Assembly: GCA_946056135.1 (NCBI GenBank)
Contig: CAMGIN010000001.1
Location: 1 to 64,000, forward strand
Reading direction: 5' to 3'
Origin: an uncultured bacterium
GTDB taxonomy: Bacteria > Bacillota > Clostridia > Oscillospirales > Oscillospiraceae
Length of the DNA: 64,000 bases
This document shows, piece by piece, positions 53,409 through 61,100 of this stretch (positions are counted from its first letter, which is position 1; every line of letters begins with the position of its first letter). The position numbers and the translations under genes were made by a program. A model generated the notes under the pieces. The model did no database searches and was not told the DNA's origin. It saw nothing but the letters and a program-made list of their open reading frames with translations.

Positions 53409-55126
53409 TTCTGCAAGCACTGACACAGCTGTATGAGGATCTGTCCACCAGAGGAGATATTTCCCGCCCCGGCTGGAGTAACGCCAAAATAAGTTACGCC
53501 CTCTGCCTGAATGAGAATGGCGGTCTGTTTCAGGTAGTTCCTCAATTTGTTGAGGAGAAGGCCGGAAATAAAACCGTTCTCCGCCCTCAGAAAATGGAGC
53601 TTCCGGCGGCGGTAACCCGTTCGTCAGGCGTATTGCCCAATTTTTTGTGGGATAATTCCAGTTACCTTTTAGGTGTGGATGAGAAAGGAAAGCCGGAAAG
53701 AAGTCTGGAATGCTTCCGCGCCTGTGCCAAACTGCACCACGCTCTCCTGGATAGAGTGGATTCTGTGTCGGCTAAAGCAATTCTGGCATTCTTCGACACC
53801 TGGCAGCCATCGCAAGCCGCTCAGCATCCTGCGCTGACTGCCTGCTGGGATGATTTGATGAAAGGTGTAAATCTGGTATTTCGGGTAGGCAGCCGATTCG
53901 CCCAGGAGGATTCTGCCGTTCGTTCCGCATGGGAAACACACTATCACCAAACTGATGGGATTCAAGGCCAGTGTCTGGTAACAGGCAAACCGGATGTCGT
54001 GGAGCCGGTTCATCCAACCATCAAGGGTGTGGTGGGTGCACAGTCCAGTGGTGCTGCAATCGTTTCGTTCAATGCCCCTGCGTTTTGCTCCTACGGCAAA
54101 GAGCAGAGCATGAACGCTCCGGTAGGCAAATACGCCGCCTTTGCCTATACCTCTGCACTGAACTATTTGCTGGCAGAACGGGACAATGTTCAGCGCATTG
54201 GGGATATCACAGTCGTCTGTTGGGCGGAGGGTGCAGACCCTGCTTACCGGAAATATTCCAGTTCTCTCCTGTTCGGGAATGCGCCGCCACAAGGTCTGAC
54301 CAATGACACACTGCGCTCCGCCGTAAAACGATTGGCCGATGGGCTGCCCTGTGAAGAACTGGCGCTGGATCCCAACCGCACTTTCTATATTCTGGGCCTT
54401 TCGCCTAATGCGGCCCGGCTCTCTGTCCGGTTCTTCTATCGGAATACCCTGGGGACCATTATGCGCAACGTAAACAATCACCACAGCAGAATGGAAATTG
54501 TGGGGAACCCCTTCTCCATAACCCCTCTGTGGGCCATGCTTCGGGAGACTGTCAATCTGCATACCACTGATAAGTCCCCCAACCAAGTGATGGCAGGTGC
54601 CGTTGCCAGATCGATTTTTTCCGGGACTCTGTACCCAGCATCCCTGCTGGAAGCCACAATGCTTCGGATCCGCGCCGAACGGGACATCACTCCTGGAAGG
54701 GCGGCAATCCTGAAAGCCTACTATTTGAAAAATCCCAGCCCACTATGTCCAAAGGAGGTCTTACAAGTGAGTCTGAATGAAAACAGCACCAACGTCCCCT
54801 ATACCCTCGGCCGCCTGTTCGCGGTATACGAAGCGATACAAGAACGGGCCAATCCAGGGATTAATGCCACTATTAAAGATAAATATTTTAACTCTGCCGC
54901 ATCCACTCCTGCCACCATCTTCCCAATCCTCGACAATCTCTGCCAAAAGCATCTGCGGAAGTTGGAACCAAATCTGCGTATTTTCTATGACAAGCAAATC
55001 TGCACTTTGAAAGGTGTTTTGAGCGAGACCAATCCCATGCGGCTTTCGCTACCTGAGCAAGGCTCTTTCAATTTGGGTTACTACCATCAAAAACAGGCCC
55101 GCTATACCAAAAAGGAGGATCAATAA
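53405..55126 (+). CDS. cas8c: type I-C large subunit Cas8c/Csd1
   Basis: 573 aa; SYALCLNENGGLFQV, FLWDNSSYLLG, ARLSVRFFYRNTLGTI; operon position. Confidence 0.96.
   Translation: MILQALTQLYEDLSTRGDISRPGWSNAKISYALCLNENGGLFQVVPQFVEEKAGNKTVLRPQKMELPAAVTRSSGVLPNFLWDNSSYLLGVDEKGKPERSLECFRACAKLHHALLDRVDSVSAKAILAFFDTWQPSQAAQHPALTACWDDLMKGVNLVFRVGSRFAQEDSAVRSAWETHYHQTDGIQGQCLVTGKPDVVEPVHPTIKGVVGAQSSGAAIVSFNAPAFCSYGKEQSMNAPVGKYAAFAYTSALNYLLAERDNVQRIGDITVVCWAEGADPAYRKYSSSLLFGNAPPQGLTNDTLRSAVKRLADGLPCEELALDPNRTFYILGLSPNAARLSVRFFYRNTLGTIMRNVNNHHSRMEIVGNPFSITPLWAMLRETVNLHTTDKSPNQVMAGAVARSIFSGTLYPASLLEATMLRIRAERDITPGRAAILKAYYLKNPSPLCPKEVLQVSLNENSTNVPYTLGRLFAVYEAIQERANPGINATIKDKYFNSAASTPATIFPILDNLCQKHLRKLEPNLRIFYDKQICTLKGVLSETNPMRLSLPEQGSFNLGYYHQKQARYTKKEDQ
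54767..55126 (+). CDS. cas11c: putative Cas11c small subunit from internal start in cas8c
   Basis: In-frame GTG at 54767 preceded by AAAGGAGGT with 7-nt spacing; 119-aa C-terminal product. Confidence 0.75.
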   Translation: MSLNENSTNVPYTLGRLFAVYEAIQERANPGINATIKDKYFNSAASTPATIFPILDNLCQKHLRKLEPNLRIFYDKQICTLKGVLSETNPMRLSLPEQGSFNLGYYHQKQARYTKKEDQ

Positions 55127-55128
55127 TT

Positions 55129-56016
55129 ATGGAAGCAATCAAGAATCGGTATGAGTTTGTTATTCTCTTTGACGTAGAGAACGGCAATCCCAACGGTGAC
55201 CCGGACGCCGGCAATATGCCCCGGATCGATCCCGAAACAGGATACGGTCTGGTTACAGATGTCTGCCTGAAACGAAAAATTCGCAACTATGTGGAAACAT
55301 TCAAGGAAGGGGAACCGGGCTACCGTATCTATGTCAAGGATGGTGTGCCCCTGAACCGCAGCGACGCGGAGGCCTGCGCCTATGTAGGCGTTGACGAGAA
55401 AAAACTGAAAGAAGCCAAGAAAAAAGACGATAAGCTGGACGAAAAGCTTCGTGATTTCATGTGTTCCAATTTCTATGATATCCGCACCTTCGGCGCAGTG
55501 ATGACCACATTTGTCAAGGGCGCGCTGAACTGCGGCCAGGTGCGGGGACCGGTGCAGCTGGGATTTGCCCGAAGTGTTGACCCGATTTTGCCCCAGGAAG
55601 TAACGATTACCCGTATTGCCATTACAACAGAGGCAGACGCGGAAAATAAGGGAACCGAAATGGGCCGGAAGTACATTGTCCCCTACGGCTTGTACCGGGC
55701 GGAAGGGTTTATCTCCGCCAACCTGGCCAGAAAGACCACAGGCTTTTCTGAGGCAGATCTGGAACTGCTGTGGCAGGCGATCCTCAACATGTTTGAGCTG
55801 GATCACTCTGCCGCCCGGGGGAAAATGGCCGTCCGGGAGTTGATTGTGTTCAAGCACGATTCTGAACTTGGAAATGCTCCGGCCTACAAGTTGTTCGATC
55901 TGGTGAAGGCCCAGCGGAAAGAGGGCGTGACCGCCCCCAGAGCCTACAGCGACTACACGGTTTCCGTGGACGAAGCCCATGTCCCGGAGGGCGTAACCTG
56001 CATTCGGATGGGATGA
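55129..56016 (+). CDS. cas7c: CRISPR-associated Cas7/Csd2
   Basis: RYEFVILFDVENGNPNGDPDAGNMPRIDPETGYGLVTDVCLKRKIRNYV. Confidence 0.97.
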   Translation: MEAIKNRYEFVILFDVENGNPNGDPDAGNMPRIDPETGYGLVTDVCLKRKIRNYVETFKEGEPGYRIYVKDGVPLNRSDAEACAYVGVDEKKLKEAKKKDDKLDEKLRDFMCSNFYDIRTFGAVMTTFVKGALNCGQVRGPVQLGFARSVDPILPQEVTITRIAITTEADAENKGTEMGRKYIVPYGLYRAEGFISANLARKTTGFSEADLELLWQAILNMFELDHSAARGKMAVRELIVFKHDSELGNAPAYKLFDLVKAQRKEGVTAPRAYSDYTVSVDEAHVPEGVTCIRMG

Positions 56017-56675
56017 GCTACGCAGAAGAAGAATTCCTCCTACTGTCCGGCCTGCAGCATTTCAAATTCTGCAGGCGGCAGTGGGCGCTGATCCATTTGG
56101 AGCAGCAGTGGGCGGAGAATCACCGCACCGTGGATGGCGAGCTGATGCACAGCAATGCGCATGACGCGGATTTTCGGGAAAGCCGGGGCGATCTTATTAT
56201 CACCCGGGGCGTCAGTATTTTTTCTCCCACACTGGGGGTTTCCGGCCAGTGCGACGTGTTGGAATACCGCCGGGGAGATACCGGCATCCCCATCCGTGGG
56301 AAGGAGGGGTTGTGGCAGCCGTTTCCGGTGGAATACAAACGAGGAAGCCCCCGGGAGGATACCGGTGACGCCCTCCAGCTGTGCGGACAGGCCATGTGCC
56401 TGGAGGAGATGCTGTGCTGCGCCATTCCGGAAGGCGCCCTGTATTATGGGGAAATCCGCCGCCGGGTCCCTGTGGCCTTTACAGAAGAACTGCGCGAGGA
56501 AGTGCGGCAGATGCTGGCGCAGATGCACGACCTGTACCATCGGGGACATACGCCCAAGGTCAAGCCTACCAAATCCTGCAATGCCTGCTCACTGAAGGAG
56601 CTGTGCCTGCCTAAGCTGATGAAGTCTCGCTCCGTTTCCGATTATCTGAAGAAAGCCATGGAGGAAGCGCCATGA
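56013..56675 (+). CDS. cas4: CRISPR-associated exonuclease Cas4
   Basis: FKFCRRQWALIHLEQQW, FPVEYKRGSP, C-terminal CNACSLKELCLP Fe-S cysteines. Confidence 0.95.
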   Translation: MSYAEEEFLLLSGLQHFKFCRRQWALIHLEQQWAENHRTVDGELMHSNAHDADFRESRGDLIITRGVSIFSPTLGVSGQCDVLEYRRGDTGIPIRGKEGLWQPFPVEYKRGSPREDTGDALQLCGQAMCLEEMLCCAIPEGALYYGEIRRRVPVAFTEELREEVRQMLAQMHDLYHRGHTPKVKPTKSCNACSLKELCLPKLMKSRSVSDYLKKAMEEAP

Positions 56676-57703
56676 AACAGCTGCTGAATACCCTATTCGT
56701 CACATCGGAGGACATTTATCTGTCCCTGGAGGGGGAAAACGTGCTGGCCAACCGGGATAAGCAGGTCCTGGCCCGGTATCCGCTGCATACCCTGCAGACC
56801 ATCGTTACCTTCGCCTACCCCGGCGCTTCCCCTGCGCTGATGGGAGCCTGCGCTGACCGGGGGATTGGTCTTGCCTTCTGCACACCCAGAGGACGGTTTC
56901 TGGCCAGGGTATGCGGAGAAAACACCGGCAATGTGCTGCTGCGGCGGGAACAATACCGGGTGGCTGACGACACGGAGAGAAGCTGCCAGATCGCCCGGAA
57001 CATGATTTTTGGGAAACTTCACAATGCCCGCTGGAGCGTGGAACGGACCCTCCGGGATCACGGAATGCGGGTGGATAAGGACGCCCTATCCGGCGTCAGC
57101 CAGGAACTGAAAGAGCTGCTTCCCCTGGTGGCAGAGGTCACCGAACTGGATACCCTGAGAGGATTGGAGGGTGTGGGGGCATCTGCCTATTTTGGCGTAC
57201 TGGACCAGATGATTCTGAGCCGCAAAGAGGACTTCTTCTTTCATGGGCGTAACCGCCGCCCGCCTCTGGACAGGGTCAACGCCATGCTGTCCTTTGCCTA
57301 CAGTCTGCTGTCCCACGACTGTGCCTCTGCTCTGGAAAGCGTGGGGCTGGACGCCTATGTGGGTTTTCTGCACACAGACCGGCCCGGCAGGTCGTCTCTG
57401 GCCCTGGATCTGATGGAGGAGCTGCGGCCCTGCATGGCGGATCGTTTCGTCCTGACCATGATCAACAACCGCGTCATCAAGCCAGAGGACTTTCAAACCC
57501 AGGACAGCGGTGCGGTGCTGCTGACGGACGAGGGACGGCGGACCTTTCTGAAGGCCTGGCAGGAGAAAAAGAAGGAACCCCTGACCCATCCGTTCCTGGG
57601 TGAGAAGCTCCCCTGGGGCATGATTCCTTACATACAGGCCCTGCTGCTGGCTCGATATCTGAGGGGCGACCTGGACGCGTATCCACCGTTTTTATGGAAG
57701 TAG
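56672..57703 (+). CDS. cas1: CRISPR-associated endonuclease Cas1, type I-C
   Basis: LLNTLFVTSEDIYLSLEGENVLA; DPVNAMLSFAYSLL-type region RPPLDRVNAMLSFAYSLLSHDC. Confidence 0.97.
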   Translation: MKQLLNTLFVTSEDIYLSLEGENVLANRDKQVLARYPLHTLQTIVTFAYPGASPALMGACADRGIGLAFCTPRGRFLARVCGENTGNVLLRREQYRVADDTERSCQIARNMIFGKLHNARWSVERTLRDHGMRVDKDALSGVSQELKELLPLVAEVTELDTLRGLEGVGASAYFGVLDQMILSRKEDFFFHGRNRRPPLDRVNAMLSFAYSLLSHDCASALESVGLDAYVGFLHTDRPGRSSLALDLMEELRPCMADRFVLTMINNRVIKPEDFQTQDSGAVLLTDEGRRTFLKAWQEKKKEPLTHPFLGEKLPWGMIPYIQALLLARYLRGDLDAYPPFLWK

Positions 57704-57707
57704 AAAT

Positions 57708-57998
57708 ATGTTGGTTTTGATTACATATGATGTCAACACGGAGGACGCCGCAGGTCGGAAGCGCCTGCGGAAAATTGCCAAGGAGTGCGTCAACTATGGC
57801 CAGCGGGTCCAGAATTCCGTATTTGAGTGTCTTCTGGATGCCGCGCAATGCCGGAAGCTTCAGGCAAAGCTCTGCTCCATCATGGACATGGAGCGGGACA
57901 GTCTACGGTTTTACTATCTGGGAAATCACTACGAAAGCAAAATCGATCATTTCGGCTGCAAGAACACCTACCTGCCGGAGGACCCGCTGATTTTGTGA
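57708..57998 (+). CDS. cas2: CRISPR-associated Cas2
   Basis: MLVLITYDVNTEDAAGRKRLRKIAKECVNYGQRVQNSVFEC. Confidence 0.97.
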   Translation: MLVLITYDVNTEDAAGRKRLRKIAKECVNYGQRVQNSVFECLLDAAQCRKLQAKLCSIMDMERDSLRFYYLGNHYESKIDHFGCKNTYLPEDPLIL

Positions 57999-58171
57999 AT
58001 GCGAAGAGGAAGCGCCCAGAAATTCCCCGGCACCTTCGCACCCCATTTTGACCAGCCGAACGCGTAAACGCATAGGTTGCCCATAGCCGTTCCCCTGCCT
58101 CACGGTAACGGATACCGTGAAATCTATACACCTTTGCCAAAGATGATAACACAAATTTGTACATCTTTGCT
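57999..58171 (+). promoter_or_regulatory. CRISPR leader (cas2 to first repeat)
   Basis: 173-bp noncoding segment between cas2 stop and repeat 1; same side as cas1-cas2. Confidence 0.7.
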
Positions 58172-61100
58172 GTCACTCCCCACACGGGGAGTGTGGATTG
58201 AAATAGAAATGGTCAAGCAAACCGGGCACAGAATACATGGTCACTCCCCACACGGGGAGTGTGGATTGAAATCAAACCAAACGGTTGGGAACGAAAAAGT
58301 AGTAGGTGTCACTCCCCACACGGGGAGTGTGGATTGAAATCATTTTGTTGTAATAGAATTGCTCAGTCCGATAGTCACTCCCCACACGGGGAGTGTGGAT
58401 TGAAATAACGAGTATGGGATCATGCGGTTGGCTGCCAGGAGTCACTCCCCACACGGGGAGTGTGGATTGAAATGAAATGAAATCCGACATGAATTTAAGC
58501 AGAGACTGTCACTCCCCACACGGGGAGTGTGGATTGAAATCTCATCAGACAAGCCTCCATAACGACGCGCTTCGGTCACTCCCCACACGGGGAGTGTGGA
58601 TTGAAATTGAGCAGACGGGAGGCAGCTGCTGAAATAATCGTGGTCACTCCCCACACGGGGAGTGTGGATTGAAATCCAAAAATCGAACCTGACCAGAACG
58701 TGAAATAACGTCACTCCCCACACGGGGAGTGTGGATTGAAATTTTTTGACGTGTATATAATTTCTTTATATCCGGAGTCACTCCCCACACGGGGAGTGTG
58801 GATTGAAATAACGAGCTGCAACTGAACACTCCGATGAATACAAGGTCACTCCCCACACGGGGAGTGTGGATTGAAATCGCTGAAATAATTAAACCAAAAG
58901 GCGATATACCAGTCACTCCCCACACGGGGAGTGTGGATTGAAATTGTTTGGAGGTGAGGTCTGTGAAAACAAAGCCGAGTCACTCCCCACACGGGGAGTG
59001 TGGATTGAAATTATCCGAACAGGATGCAGAAACCTACCATTGCGAGTCACTCCCCACACGGGGAGTGTGGATTGAAATATCTAGTTTGGGTAAAGGATTA
59101 CAGACAGCAGCTGTCACTCCCCACACGGGGAGTGTGGATTGAAATAAAAACCTCCACAAAAGATCTTGTGGATACTTACAAGTCACTCCCCACACGGGGA
59201 GTGTGGATTGAAATCTTTTGTAACTATAGTATATCACGTCGTTAAGCGGTCACTCCCCACACGGGGAGTGTGGATTGAAATTAAGATTCTTTGTGTGGGG
59301 CGCTGTGCGCCCCCAGTCACTCCCCACACGGGGAGTGTGGATTGAAATTGGTTCTGGTGCTCTTACCTATAGCACTTCTGGCGTCACTCCCCACACGGGG
59401 AGTGTGGATTGAAATCAGGTAGGCCGTTTCTTTCGACAGGCCATAGGCTGTCACTCCCCACACGGGGAGTGTGGATTGAAATATGAAAGCGAACGTGCTT
59501 TTGCTCAGTTGTCGAGGGTCACTCCCCACACGGGGAGTGTGGATTGAAATTTGGCCAAAAGAAGGTAAAATCCCTGCCCCGGTATGGTCACTCCCCACAC
59601 GGGGAGTGTGGATTGAAATCATACCAGACGATTGGGAACGAAAAAGTAGTACGGTCACTCCCCACACGGGGAGTGTGGATTGAAATGGAAGTTGCCATGA
59701 TCTCGCACTGATAGACGCCGTCACTCCCCACACGGGGAGTGTGGATTGAAATGGACACAGTAATGGGCACACGATTACCACCGAGGTCACTCCCCACACG
59801 GGGAGTGTGGATTGAAATAAAAACGGAACGAGGGCGCGAAAATTAGCAGAGGTCACTCCCCACACGGGGAGTGTGGATTGAAATGGAAGGTAGATAACTG
59901 TTATACGAAGTAGTAACAGTCACTCCCCACACGGGGAGTGTGGATTGAAATTTAGGACTGTCAGGAGTACCAACATCACCAGACGTCACTCCCCACACGG
60001 GGAGTGTGGATTGAAATCAAGATCTGATGGATAGGGGAACCAGCATAGGTAGTCACTCCCCACACGGGGAGTGTGGATTGAAATCTCGCTGGCGAGTATG
60101 GCCCCCGTACCAAGCGCGTCACTCCCCACACGGGGAGTGTGGATTGAAATAATTTTAGGTTGGATTTCTTCGCGACCAACCTCGAGTCACTCCCCACACG
60201 GGGAGTGTGGATTGAAATACCGAACAAAGAAGCCCGCTGGCGAGCTGCGGCTCGTCACTCCCCACACGGGGAGTGTGGATTGAAATCAAAATAGTGCCTC
60301 CAAACACTGCCAAGTTGGAGTCACTCCCCACACGGGGAGTGTGGATTGAAATAGCCATCAGCTCAGAACGGCAATCAGAGACATCAGGTCACTCCCCACA
60401 CGGGGAGTGTGGATTGAAATGAATAAGTCAGAGTAACGAAGATAGCCTTATAGTGTCACTCCCCACACGGGGAGTGTGGATTGAAATGAATAAGTCAGAG
60501 TAACGAAGATAGCCTTATAGTGTCACTCCCCACACGGGGAGTGTGGATTGAAATAAAATCGTGTTAATTCTGTTTTTGGTTCTGCTCCCGTCACTCCCCA
60601 CACGGGGAGTGTGGATTGAAATTGACGGCTCTGGCGGCTCTCAGCGACGCTATAGCGTCACTCCCCACACGGGGAGTGTGGATTGAAATTCTTTCCCGGT
60701 CATAATGTACCCGGATAAACGCAGTCACTCCCCACACGGGGAGTGTGGATTGAAATCTCTGCTCTCCATATTGGGCGCGAGGCCGATTTGAAGTCACTCC
60801 CCACACGGGGAGTGTGGATTGAAATATTACACGCAGTGCAATCCGTGTAATCTTTCATGTCACTCCCCACACGGGGAGTGTGGATTGAAATACAAGCACG
60901 ACAATAATCGGTATAATCAACATAAGTCACTCCCCACACGGGGAGTGTGGATTGAAATAAGTCCGATGACCCCTCTGAGTTTAGAGACGGTGTCACTCCC
61001 CACACGGGGAGTGTGGATTGAAATCGAATATGTTTGCTATACTGCTTATGAGGTGATAGTCACTCCCCACACGGGGAGTGTGGATTGAAATAGTAAAAAA

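Noticed and set aside
60421-60521. Identical neighbouring spacers as evidence of two acquisition events
   Set aside because: Exact same length and adjacency fit simple tandem duplication better.
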